This document shows positions 24,229 to 32,131 of a DNA stretch of 49,515 nucleotides, one piece after another. Source of the stretch: an uncultured Oscillibacter sp. (GTDB lineage Bacteria; Bacillota; Clostridia; Oscillospirales; Oscillospiraceae); the NCBI RefSeq assembly GCF_910584465.1, contig NZ_CAJUBK010000012.1, positions 1-49,515 of the forward strand. Reading direction: 5' to 3'. The notes under the pieces were generated by a model that was not told the DNA's origin, ran no database searches, and was given only the letters and a program-made list of their open reading frames with translations. Position numbers and translations under genes: made by a program. The stretch's first letter is position 1. Each line of letters begins with the position of its first letter.

Positions 24229-25729
24229 GCAGCGCCCCTCCCATCATCAGGATGCCCAGGTCCTCCTCCGTGGCGTCCGCCTTGCGGAACTCCCCGGCGG
24301 CCCGGCCCTCGTAGATCACATAGATGCGGTCCGACAGGGACATGATCTCCGTCAGCTCCGAGGAGATCAGCAGCACGGCGTCTCCCCGCTCCCGCTTTTC
24401 CAGCAGCTTGTTGTGGATGGCCTCCATGGCGCCGATGTCCACGCCCCGGGTGGGCTCGGCGGCGATGAGCAGGGGGGACCTCTGCTCGATCTCCCGGGCC
24501 ACGATCAGCTTTTGGATGTTGCCGCCGGAGAGCTCCCCGGCCCGCTGGCCCTGGCCGCTGTTGCGCACGTCATAGCCCTCCAGCAGGGAAGCCGTGAAGG
24601 CCCGGGCGTTCTTCCCGTTGAGCAGCCCGCCCCTGGAGATCCCCGGCTCGTACTGGTGGGCCATGATGGCGGTCTCCGTCAGCGTGGCCTGGGCGGCGCA
24701 GCCCCAGAGGTAGCGGTCCTCCGGGATGCAGGCGCAGCCCGCCTCCCGGATCTGGCCCACGGTCCGGCCGGACACGTCCTCCCCGTTGAGCCAGATCTCC
24801 CCGGAGGTGGGGGAGAGGAGGCCCGTCAGGCACTGGATCAGTTCCGACTGGCCGTTGCCGGAGACCCCGGCGATGCCCACGATCTCCCCGCCGTCCACAT
24901 GGATGCTGAAGTGGTCCAGGATCTCCTTCCCGTCCGGGCCCGACAGGACCAGGTCCCGCACGTCCAGCACGGTGCCGGTGGTCTCCCGGGGGGGCACCTG
25001 CCGCTCCACGATGCGGCGGCCCACCATGAGGAAGGACATCTCCTCCACGCTGGTCTCCGCCTTGGGCATCTCTTTGATGTATCTGCCCAGCCGCATGACC
25101 ATCACCCGGTCCGCCACGGCCATGACCTCGTGCAGCTTGTGGGTGATGATGATGATGCTCTTGCCCATCTGCGCCAGCTTCCGCATGGTGCGCAGGAGCT
25201 CGTTCACCTCCTGGGGGGTCAGCACAGCGGAGGGCTCGTCGAAGATGATGATGTCCGCGTCCTGGTAGAGGACCTTCAGGATCTCCACCCGCTGCTGGAG
25301 GCCCACCGGACAGTCTCCCACCTTCCGGCGGGGGTCGATGTGGAGCCCGTATCTCCCGCAGAGCTCCTCCGTGACCCGGACCGCCGCCTCCCGGTCGAAG
25401 AAGAGGCCGTGCTTCCGCGGCTCCCGGCCGTAGACGATGTTCTCCGCCACGGTGCAGGGGGCCAGGAGCATGAAGTGCTGCTGGACCATGCCGATCTTCT
25501 TGGCGATGGCGTCGTGGGGGGAGCGGAAGTGCTGGAGCTCCCCGTTGAGATAGATCTCGCCGGAGGTGGGCTGCTCCAGGCCGTAGAGGATCTTCATCAG
25601 CGTGGACTTCCCCGCGCCGTTCTCCCCGACGACGGCCAGGATCTCCCCCTTTTCCAGGGTGAGGTGGACGTCGTCGTTGGCGTAGAGGGAGCCATAGACC
25701 TTGGTGATGTGCTTCATTTCCAACAGCAA
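24215..25729 (-). CDS. BMP-type ABC transporter duplicated ATP-binding protein
   Basis: 504 residues with two fused nucleotide-binding domains, as in NupO/RbsA. The first has Walker A GENGAGKST, a QQHFML Q-loop, the signature CPVGLQQRVEI and Walker B DIIIFDEPSAVLTP. The second has a degenerate Walker A GVSGNGQSE without the GKS core, LSGGNIQKLIVARE and LIAAEPTRGVD; such asymmetry is normal for this class. TTG at 25729 with AGGTGA upstream is the likely start; ATG 25717 is the alternative. Membrane-associated, energises nucleoside uptake. Confidence 0.93.
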   Translation of the reverse strand: MLLEMKHITKVYGSLYANDDVHLTLEKGEILAVVGENGAGKSTLMKILYGLEQPTSGEIYLNGELQHFRSPHDAIAKKIGMVQQHFMLLAPCTVAENIVYGREPRKHGLFFDREAAVRVTEELCGRYGLHIDPRRKVGDCPVGLQQRVEILKVLYQDADIIIFDEPSAVLTPQEVNELLRTMRKLAQMGKSIIIITHKLHEVMAVADRVMVMRLGRYIKEMPKAETSVEEMSFLMVGRRIVERQVPPRETTGTVLDVRDLVLSGPDGKEILDHFSIHVDGGEIVGIAGVSGNGQSELIQCLTGLLSPTSGEIWLNGEDVSGRTVGQIREAGCACIPEDRYLWGCAAQATLTETAIMAHQYEPGISRGGLLNGKNARAFTASLLEGYDVRNSGQGQRAGELSGGNIQKLIVAREIEQRSPLLIAAEPTRGVDIGAMEAIHNKLLEKRERGDAVLLISSELTEIMSLSDRIYVIYEGRAAGEFRKADATEEDLGILMMGGALHEAG

Positions 25730-25764
25730 GGGGCTTCACCTGACCTTTCCTGTCTCTAGTAGGA

Positions 25765-25799
25765 GAGCGGACGGGAAGATAGGGTCTTCCCGTCCGCTC
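25765..25799 (-). terminator. Intercistronic hairpin between bmp and ATPase genes
   Basis: 15-bp perfect stem (25765-25779 / 25785-25799) with a 5-nt loop and no T-run. It probably protects or partially terminates, giving more binding protein than ATPase. Confidence 0.65.
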
Positions 25800-25830
25800 C
25801 TGTTGTTGGATGCGCAGACGACGCCGGGGC

Positions 25831-26931
25831 TCAGAACTGGTAATCCTCCTCGGCGGGGACGTCGGTCATGTCCAGCGCGCCGGACTTCATCTGCTCCACC
25901 ACGGCCTGGATGTCGGCGATCTCCTCGTCGGTGAGGCGGTCGCTCCGGGGGTTGGGGGAGTCGTGGGTGACGTTGACGGCGCCGATGGTGCCCTCGGACA
26001 CGCCCCAGGCGGTGTTGTCGGGGGTCCAGCTGCCGCTGAAGAACTCGTCCACCAGGTTCTTCACGGTCTGGTAGGTGTCCTTCAGCTGGGAGGAGACGAT
26101 GTACGGATTGTCCGCGCTGGTCTCGTCCACGTCCTGGCCGGAGGTGTAGAAGCCCTTCTCCATGGCGGCCTCGTACACGCCGGAGTCGCCGGCGGCGGCA
26201 GCGCCGTTGATGAACTTGCAGCCCTGCTCGAACTGCTGGATGGCCAGCTCCTTGGCCTTGGCGGGATCGGAGTAGGAGTTGGTGTAGTTGAAGACGAAGG
26301 TGGCGTCAGGGTCGATGGACTTCACGCCCTCCATATAGCCGTAGCGGTACTTCCAGGAGCCGGGGCCCTCGTTGCAGTGCACGCCGCCATAGACATGGGA
26401 CTCGCCGTCCACGGTGTAGGCCGCCAGCTTGCCGATGAGGTAAGCGCCCTCCTGCTCCCGGTAGGAGATGCACTTGACCAGCTCGTTGTCGATCTCGGAG
26501 TCGATCAGGGCGTAAGCGCAGGCGTCGGGGAACTCCTTGGACACCTTGTCCAGGGGATCGCCCGCGGCCCAGCCGCCGCCGATGATCAGGTCGCAGCCCT
26601 CGGCCACCAGGGCGCGGATGTTGTCCTCATAGGCGGCGTTGTCGGCGCACTCCACCACCACCTGGTCGAAGCCGTAGGTGGCGGAGGTCTCCTCCAGGGC
26701 CCGGACCATCTCGGTCAGGAAGGGGTTCACGCCGATCTTGTCGCAGACCAGGGCGATGCGCTTGCCCTCGCCGGCCGGGGCGCTGCCGCCGTCGGAGCCG
26801 CTGCCGGCGGGCTGGGAGGTCTGGGCGCCGGAGCTCCCGCCGGAAGGCTGGGAGCCGCCGCCGTTACCGCCGCAGGCGGCCAGGGACAGGGCCAGGACCA
26901 GGGTCAGGGCCAGAGCCAGAAACTTTTTCAT
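25831..26931 (-). CDS. BMP family nucleoside-binding lipoprotein
   Basis: 366-residue surface lipoprotein, first gene of the ABC operon. The signal MKKFLALALTLVLALSLAAC ends in a lipobox with Cys20, followed by a Gly/Ser linker (about 22-55). The PBP1-like body contains KRIALVCDKIGVNPFLTEM, CDLIIGGGWAAGDPLDKV and VYGGVHCNEGPGSWKY, as in PnrA/BmpA proteins that bind purine nucleosides. The PNP and deaminase genes just upstream support a nucleoside ligand. Start 26931 chosen for the short signal peptide; GGAGG lies 11 nt upstream, and in-frame ATGs at 26940 and 26949 are alternatives. Confidence 0.9.
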   Translation of the reverse strand: MKKFLALALTLVLALSLAACGGNGGGSQPSGGSSGAQTSQPAGSGSDGGSAPAGEGKRIALVCDKIGVNPFLTEMVRALEETSATYGFDQVVVECADNAAYEDNIRALVAEGCDLIIGGGWAAGDPLDKVSKEFPDACAYALIDSEIDNELVKCISYREQEGAYLIGKLAAYTVDGESHVYGGVHCNEGPGSWKYRYGYMEGVKSIDPDATFVFNYTNSYSDPAKAKELAIQQFEQGCKFINGAAAAGDSGVYEAAMEKGFYTSGQDVDETSADNPYIVSSQLKDTYQTVKNLVDEFFSGSWTPDNTAWGVSEGTIGAVNVTHDSPNPRSDRLTDEEIADIQAVVEQMKSGALDMTDVPAEEDYQF

Positions 26932-27015
26932 CCTTTTCATTTCCTCCATCGTTTCGTTCGTTCAAAGGTGTCCGGGGCGGGCGGACCGAAGGGCCCGCCT
27001 CTGCCCACGGGAAGC

Positions 27016-27045
27016 ATTATAAGACAAGGGATCGTCCGTTGTCAA
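27016..27045 (-). promoter_or_regulatory. sigma-A promoter of the nucleoside ABC operon
   Basis: Minus strand -35 TTGACA (27040-27045), 18-bp spacer, -10 TATAAT (27016-27021). Confidence 0.85.
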
Positions 27046-27055
27046 TTCTATCTTT

Positions 27056-27083
27056 GGGATCCCTCTCGGATCTGTGGGATCCC
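27056..27083. promoter_or_regulatory. Two GGGATCCC palindromes upstream of the nucleoside operon promoter
   Basis: Perfect 8-bp palindromes at 27056-27063 and 27076-27083, centred exactly 20 bp apart, 11 bp beyond the -35 box. Spacing of about two helical turns suggests a regulator binding site. Confidence 0.35.
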
Positions 27084-27138
27084 TGACACGGACCGGCGGG
27101 GAGGGGCCCGCCGTTTTGGCGGGGACGTGAGGGGCGCC

Positions 27139-28302
27139 TCACAGGCTCATCCGGTAGATCTCGACGATGTCCTCCACGCGCAGGGGCACGAAGGTGCGGT
27201 CGAAGCCGGCGTTCCGGGCCTTGCGGGCCATCTCCTCGAAGTGCTCCGTACCGATGCCCACCTCGCTCAGCGTGGCGGGGAGGCCCAGGGAGGTGAAGAA
27301 CTCCCGGGTCTTCCGGATGGCGGCCTCCGCCAGGTCCCTCTGGGGCAGGGAGCGGTCCAGGCCCCAGACGTTCACGCCATAGGCGGCGAAGCGGCGCTCG
27401 GTCCCCTCACTGAGCACATAGCGCATCCAGTTGGGGGTCAGGATCGCCAGGCCCACGCCGTGGGTGATGTCGTAGAAGGCGGAGAGCTCGTGCTCCATGC
27501 GGTGGACGCTCCAGGCCACGCCCTTGCCCATGCTCAAAAAGCCGTTGATGGCCCAGGAGGCGTCCCACATGAGGTTGGCCCGGGCCTCGTAGTCGTCGGG
27601 GACCGCGATGGCCTTGGGACCGTACTGGATGCAGGAGCGCAGGATGGCCTCGGCCAGGCTGTCCGCCAGGCGGGAGGTCTCGATGGGGCTGAAATAGTTC
27701 TCGAAGGTATGGGACATGATGTCCGCGGTGCCCGCGGCGGTCTGGGAGGCGGGGAGGGAGTAGGTGTAGGTGGGGTCCAGGATGGACACGGCGGGGTAGC
27801 AGCAGGGGCCGGCGAAGGACTCCTTCTCGTTGGTCTCCGGGTTGGAGATCACGGCGATATCGTCCATCTCAGAGCCCGTAGCGGCCATGGTCAGCACGGT
27901 GAAGATGGGCAGGGCCTCCTTCGGCGCGATCTTTTTGCCGGAGAAGTCCCAGGGGTCCCCGTCGTAGAGGGCCCCGGCGGCGATGCCCTTGGAACAGTCG
28001 ATGACGCTGCCGCCGCCCAGGGCCAGCACGCCGTCCAGCCCCTCCTCCCGGCAGAGGCGGACGCCCTCCCGGACGGTGGCGATGCGGGGGTTGGGCTCCA
28101 CGCCGGCAAGCTCGGTCCATCCGATGCCGTGGGCCTCCAGCTGCGCGACGGCGTCGTCATAGGCCCCGCTGCGCTTGACGCTGCCGCCGCCGTAGACGAC
28201 CAGGACCTTGTGGGACCGGGCGGCGATCTCGGCGCCCAGCTTCTCGATCTGGCCCTTCCCGAAGTGGACCACGGTGGGGATCGCGTAAGTGAAATTTTCC
28301 AT
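27139..28302 (-). CDS. Iron-containing alcohol dehydrogenase (BdhA/YqhD-like)
   Basis: 387-residue group III dehydrogenase. It begins MENFTYAIPTVVHFGKGQI, as in clostridial NADH-dependent butanol dehydrogenases. The nucleotide site is LALGGGSVIDCSKGIA; metal ligands are expected in GTADIMSHTFENYF and WSVHRMEHELSAFYDITHGVG. Cytosolic; reduces aldehydes to alcohols to recycle NAD(P)H. It starts 47 nt after the deaminase gene with GGAAGG upstream and no clear promoter, so it may be read through from the PNP promoter; an acetaldehyde-type product from deoxyribose breakdown is one possible reason, which is inference. Confidence 0.92.
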   Translation of the reverse strand: MENFTYAIPTVVHFGKGQIEKLGAEIAARSHKVLVVYGGGSVKRSGAYDDAVAQLEAHGIGWTELAGVEPNPRIATVREGVRLCREEGLDGVLALGGGSVIDCSKGIAAGALYDGDPWDFSGKKIAPKEALPIFTVLTMAATGSEMDDIAVISNPETNEKESFAGPCCYPAVSILDPTYTYSLPASQTAAGTADIMSHTFENYFSPIETSRLADSLAEAILRSCIQYGPKAIAVPDDYEARANLMWDASWAINGFLSMGKGVAWSVHRMEHELSAFYDITHGVGLAILTPNWMRYVLSEGTERRFAAYGVNVWGLDRSLPQRDLAEAAIRKTREFFTSLGLPATLSEVGIGTEHFEEMARKARNAGFDRTFVPLRVEDIVEIYRMSL

Positions 28303-28349
28303 GATGACAGACCTTCCTTTATCGAACCTTCTTCATCCAAGATCGGACA

Positions 28350-29648
28350 TCAGCCGTACAGCCGCTTCACGGCGGCCTTGGCCTCATAGAGGATCTTGTC
28401 CGCATCCAGGGTCAAAAATTCGCCGTTTTCGTAAAGGATCTTCCCGTCCACCATGGTCATGGCCACGTCGCTGCCCTGAGCGGAGTAGACGGTCAGGGCC
28501 ATGGGGTCGAGATCGGGGTACATGTGGGGCTTGGTCAGGTCCAGGGCGATGATGTCCGCCTTCTTGCCCACGGCCAGCTCGCCGGTGTCCTCCCGGCCCT
28601 GGAGCTTCGCGCCGCTGCGGGTGGCCATGGCCAAGAGCTGGGCGGGCTTCAGGATGGTGGGGTCCCGGTGATAGCCGTTGTGGAGGACGGCGGCCAGGTG
28701 GAGCTCCTCCATCAGGTTCAGGTTGTTGTTGCTGGCGGCGCCGTCGGTGCCCAGGGCGACGTTGAGCCCCAGGTCCAGCATCCGCTGGACGGGGGCGTAG
28801 CCGCTGCCCAGCTTCATGTTGCTGGTGGGGTTGTGGATGGGGCTGACGCCCTTTTCCAGCATCAGGGCCATGTCCTCCTCCGTCACCCAGACGCAGTGGG
28901 CGGCGGCGGTGGGGGAGTCGAAGGTCCCCAGGTCGCAGAACCACCTGGCGGGGGTCTTGCCGTATTTCGCCACGCACTCGTCGTGCTCCTTCTTCGTCTC
29001 GGAGAGGTGGACCTGCATCCGGCCCCCCAGCTCCCTGCACGCGGCGCTGTAGGGGCGCACGATGTGCTCGAAGCAGGTGTACTCGGCGTGGATGGCGAAG
29101 TCGATGCGGACCCGGCCCTCCGCCGCGCCGTGGAAGTCCTTGAACAGCTGGATGGACTGCCTGGCCCGGAAGTTGTCCTCATACCGCTCGTCCTTGTCGA
29201 AGCACTGGACGGGGCGGCTGAGGTTGGCCTTGATGCCGGCGGCGATGGCGTTCTCCGCGGCGGTCTGGGGCTCGAAATACATGTCGGAGTAGCTGGTGGT
29301 GCCGGTGGAGATCATCTCCAGCAGGGCCAGGGCGTTGCCCGCCCGGATGTCCTCGGCGGTGAGCCGGTCCTCGATGGGCATCATCTTCTCGAACAGCCAC
29401 TCCTGGAGGGGCAGGTCGCTGCCCACGCCCCGGAGGAGCACCATGGGGCTGTGCCCGTGGCAGTTGATGAGGCCGGGGAGCAGCAAACGGCCGGACATGT
29501 CCTTCGTCTGGTCGTAGGCGGCCTTGGGTCCCTCCGTGCCGATGTAGTCGATGGTGTCGCCGTCGATGCCCAGATAGGCGTCCTTCAAGGCGCGGAAGCC
29601 CGTCTCCCCGGCGGCCAGGATGTCGCAGTGTCTCAGCAGCAGTTTCAT
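28350..29648 (-). CDS. Amidohydrolase, MTA/SAH deaminase-like
   Basis: 432-residue metal-dependent deaminase of the amidohydrolase superfamily, ATZ/TRZ-MtaD group. Metal ligands are in LPGLINCHGHSPM (HxH), HLSETKKEHDEC, HCVWVTEEDM and GTDGAASNNNLNL (Asp). It likely deaminates an adenine-containing nucleoside (5'-methylthioadenosine, S-adenosylhomocysteine or adenosine) to the inosine form. The PNP gene ends 22 nt before it, and PNP could use that product, which supports the assignment. Start 29648 with GAGGAGGGA upstream; the 12 upstream codons are inside the PNP-deaminase spacer. Confidence 0.88.
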   Translation of the reverse strand: MKLLLRHCDILAAGETGFRALKDAYLGIDGDTIDYIGTEGPKAAYDQTKDMSGRLLLPGLINCHGHSPMVLLRGVGSDLPLQEWLFEKMMPIEDRLTAEDIRAGNALALLEMISTGTTSYSDMYFEPQTAAENAIAAGIKANLSRPVQCFDKDERYEDNFRARQSIQLFKDFHGAAEGRVRIDFAIHAEYTCFEHIVRPYSAACRELGGRMQVHLSETKKEHDECVAKYGKTPARWFCDLGTFDSPTAAAHCVWVTEEDMALMLEKGVSPIHNPTSNMKLGSGYAPVQRMLDLGLNVALGTDGAASNNNLNLMEELHLAAVLHNGYHRDPTILKPAQLLAMATRSGAKLQGREDTGELAVGKKADIIALDLTKPHMYPDLDPMALTVYSAQGSDVAMTMVDGKILYENGEFLTLDADKILYEAKAAVKRLYG

Positions 29649-29670
29649 GGCAGTGTCCCTCCTCAGATCC

Positions 29671-30492
29671 TCAGATCGCGGCAACGATCTTCTTCATGTA
29701 GTCGCTGAACGCCCCGGCGATCGTCCGGGCGGTCTCGTCCACCTCGGTGTCGGTGAGGGGCCGGTCCAGCACGCCCGCCGCCATGTTCGTCATGACGGAC
29801 AGGGCCAGCAGGGGCATCCCGCAGTGGGCGGCGGTGAGGGCCTCGGTGACGGTGGACATGCCCACCGCGTCGGCGCCCAGGGCCCGGGCGGCCCGGATCT
29901 CCGCCGGCGTCTCGAACTGGGGACCGGGGAAGAACATGTAGACGCCCTCGTGGACCCGGAGGGCGGCGTCCTTCGCGCACGCCAGGGCCGCCGCCCGCAG
30001 CTCCGGCGTGTACATGCGGGACACGTCGAAGAACCGGGGGCCGAACTCGTCCACGTTGGGGCCCCGGAGGGGGCTGTCCCCGTTGAGCTTGATGTGGTCG
30101 GAGATGACCATCACGTCCCCGGGGCGGTAGGCGGTGTTGACGGCCCCCGCGGCGTTGGTCAGGATGACGGCCCGGACCCCCAGCAGCTTCATCACCCGGA
30201 TGGGGATGACCAGCTGCTCGAAGTCATAGCCCTCGTAAGAGTGGAAGCGGCCGGACATGCAGACCACCTTCCGCCCCGCCACGCTGCCGAAGATCAGCTT
30301 CCCGGCATGGGAGGCCACGGTAGAGACCAGGAAGTTGGGGATGTCGGCGTAGTCGATCACCACAGGGTCCTCGATGGTCTGGGCGAAGGGGCCCAGGCAG
30401 GAGCCCAGGACGATGGCGATCTCCGGGACGTCGTCTACCTTGGACCGCAGGAAGTCCGCGCTTTTTTGAAAGTATTCGTAGGTGTAGGTCAT
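29671..30492 (-). CDS. Purine nucleoside phosphorylase (trimeric PunA type)
   Basis: 273 residues; splits inosine/guanosine with phosphate to base and ribose-1-phosphate. Phosphate-site IVLGSCLGPFA (GSxLG pattern), FHSYEGYD, ILTNAAGAVN, ISDHIKLNGDSPLRGPN, the active-site FFPGPQFETPAE with the purine-binding Glu, and GMSTVTEA are all present, matching the trimeric human/PunA class. Start 30492 (MTYTYEYFQ); upstream codons run into the promoter. First gene of the PNP-deaminase unit. Confidence 0.95.
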   Translation of the reverse strand: MTYTYEYFQKSADFLRSKVDDVPEIAIVLGSCLGPFAQTIEDPVVIDYADIPNFLVSTVASHAGKLIFGSVAGRKVVCMSGRFHSYEGYDFEQLVIPIRVMKLLGVRAVILTNAAGAVNTAYRPGDVMVISDHIKLNGDSPLRGPNVDEFGPRFFDVSRMYTPELRAAALACAKDAALRVHEGVYMFFPGPQFETPAEIRAARALGADAVGMSTVTEALTAAHCGMPLLALSVMTNMAAGVLDRPLTDTEVDETARTIAGAFSDYMKKIVAAI

Positions 30493-30549
30493 GAGCTGAG
30501 CATACCTCCGTCTCCCCGGGGCCTTGGACCGGCCCGGAGCGTTTCCCCC

Positions 30550-30578
30550 ATTGTAACACAGCTCCATTTTGGTGTCGA
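30550..30578 (-). promoter_or_regulatory. sigma-A promoter of the PNP-deaminase operon
   Basis: Minus strand -35 TCGACA (30573-30578), 17-bp spacer, -10 TACAAT (30550-30555) with extended TG. Its 60-nt leader is too short for a purine riboswitch. Confidence 0.65.
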
Positions 30579-30704
30579 TCTGACAAGATGCACAAGTCTC
30601 CCCGCCCGGAACAGGCAAAAAGTCCAGGCCCGGCCCCGGCAGGCCCTGGACAAGGAGCGGGGGATGTGGTATTTTGAGATGGAACGAACGAGCGGAGGGA
30701 TGAC

Positions 30705-31382
30705 ATGGAACGAGCAGTGAGGGACTGGGTCCGCCGGGATCCGGCGGGCTATGGCTATCTGCTGGACTTTTACCGGCGGGGGGCCCGGGTCTGCTATGCC
30801 GGGGAGGACGGCCTGGTCTTGAAAAACGAGGAGTTCGACATCTGCTATGCCGGAGGGACCGCCTCCTCGCCGGAGCTGGAGGCCGGCCGGCTGGTGCTGG
30901 TGGAGGACAGGGCCCTGGCGGAGCGGCTGGCGGCGAGGGACGCCGGGCTGGGGATCATGGAGTGCCGGCAGTGCATGTACCTGCGGGAGGACCCGCCCCG
31001 GGCGGAGTGCCCCGGCGCCGTCCTCCGCCCCCTGACGCCGGAGGACTTGGACTTCGTCCTGGAGAACTACCACCACCCCGGCGCCTTCCCGGAGCACATC
31101 CGGGGGCGCATCGCCGAGGGGATGCTGGGGGCCGAGGTCGGCGGCCGGCTGGCGGGCTTCATCGGCATCCACGAGGAGGGGGCCATGGGCCTTTTGGAGG
31201 TCCTGCCCCAGTTCCGCCGCCGGGGGCTGGCGGAGGCGCTGGAGGCCACGCTCATCGGGCGGCAGCTGGGAAAAGGCGCCCTGCCCTATGCCCAGGTGCG
31301 GATCGGCAACACGGCCTCCGAGGCTTTGCAGGAGAAGCTGGGGCTGACCTTCGACCGCCGGGTGCTCTATTGGATCGGATGA
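30705..31382 (+). CDS. GNAT family N-acetyltransferase
   Basis: 225 residues. The N-terminal half (1-100) is a substrate-side domain of the FR47-like kind; the C-terminal half is a GNAT core with GFIGIHEEGAMGLLEVLP, the acetyl-CoA loop FRRRGLAEALEA and the end RIGNTASEALQEKLGL. Substrate unknown. It is a single gene; a weak promoter (TGGACA, 17 bp, TATTTT) may lie at about 30645-30675. Confidence 0.85.
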   Translation: MERAVRDWVRRDPAGYGYLLDFYRRGARVCYAGEDGLVLKNEEFDICYAGGTASSPELEAGRLVLVEDRALAERLAARDAGLGIMECRQCMYLREDPPRAECPGAVLRPLTPEDLDFVLENYHHPGAFPEHIRGRIAEGMLGAEVGGRLAGFIGIHEEGAMGLLEVLPQFRRRGLAEALEATLIGRQLGKGALPYAQVRIGNTASEALQEKLGLTFDRRVLYWIG

Positions 31383-31389
31383 GGGCGGG

Positions 31390-31421
31390 CCGGCCCCGCG
31401 TCCCGGGAGACGCGGGGCCGG
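31390..31421 (+). terminator. Hairpin after the GNAT gene
   Basis: 13-bp perfect stem (31390-31402 / 31409-31421), loop CCGGGA, only a weak T stretch after it. Confidence 0.6.
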
Positions 31422-31433
31422 GCTTCGTGATCC

Positions 31434-31462
31434 TTGAAATCGGCCGTCCCATCCGGTATAAT
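31434..31462 (+). promoter_or_regulatory. sigma-A promoter of the Rrf2 gene
   Basis: -35 TTGAAA (31434-31439), 17-bp spacer, -10 TATAAT (31457-31462). Confidence 0.85.
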
Positions 31463-31516
31463 GGATGAGGATGGATGGGACACGGCAGGTCTTGGAAAGG
31501 CGGTATGGAGGATATG

Positions 31517-31957
31517 ATGATCTCGACGAAAGGACGATATGCCCTGCGGCTGCTGATCGACGTCGCGGAGCACCAGGAGGGCGGCTATATCCGCCTGCGG
31601 GACGCCGCGAAGCGGCAGGGGATCTCGGAGAAGTATCTGGAGATCATCGTCCGCGCCCTGGTCCAGGAGGGATACCTCACCGGCGTGCGGGGCAAGGGCG
31701 GCGGCTACCGCCTGAGCAAAGCGCCGGAGGAGTACAGCGTCCGGCGGGTCCTGGAGGCGGCGGAGGGCCCGCTGGCCCCGGTGGTCTGCCTGGAGGGCGG
31801 CTGCCCCCGCATGGACGGCTGCCCCACCCTGCCGCTGTGGCAGGGGCTGGACAGGGCGATCGCGGAATACCTGGAGGGCTTCACCCTGGCGGACCTGCTG
31901 AGGGGCGGCGGGGCGGCGGCCCTGCCGGGAACGGGGGAGGCCCCGGGCGGTGCGTGA
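31517..31957 (+). CDS. Rrf2 family regulator with three-cysteine cluster site
   Basis: 146-residue winged-helix regulator beginning MISTKGRYALRLLIDVAEH, the Rrf2/IscR/CymR pattern. The HTH covers about residues 25-55 and the wing includes GVRGKGGGYRLSK. Cysteines in CLEGGCPRMDGC are spaced C-x4-C-x5-C, where IscR holds an Fe-S cluster, so iron-sulfur or cysteine sensing is plausible; CymR proteins of B. subtilis type lack them. Start at 31517 fits the family and GGAGG; ATG 31514 overlaps it. The malic enzyme gene follows after 174 bp and cysK lies 4 kb away; target genes are unknown. Confidence 0.88.
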   Translation: MISTKGRYALRLLIDVAEHQEGGYIRLRDAAKRQGISEKYLEIIVRALVQEGYLTGVRGKGGGYRLSKAPEEYSVRRVLEAAEGPLAPVVCLEGGCPRMDGCPTLPLWQGLDRAIAEYLEGFTLADLLRGGGAAALPGTGEAPGGA

Positions 31958-32131
31958 GCCCCCCTCCCCCGGGCGGAGCGGCCGCGTCCGGGGACGGCCG
32001 GGCCCGGCCCGATCCGGCATTTGCCGGGCCCCATGGAGCGCCCCGGCCCCTGCCGGGAGGAGGGGCGCCGGTGGTCCCGGTATCCGCCGGGACCTGGATC
32101 CAAGATCTTATTCACATAAGGAGGACCCAAC

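Noticed and set aside
30493..30578. Purine riboswitch before the PNP gene
   Set aside because: The leader is about 60 nt and shows no purine aptamer core.
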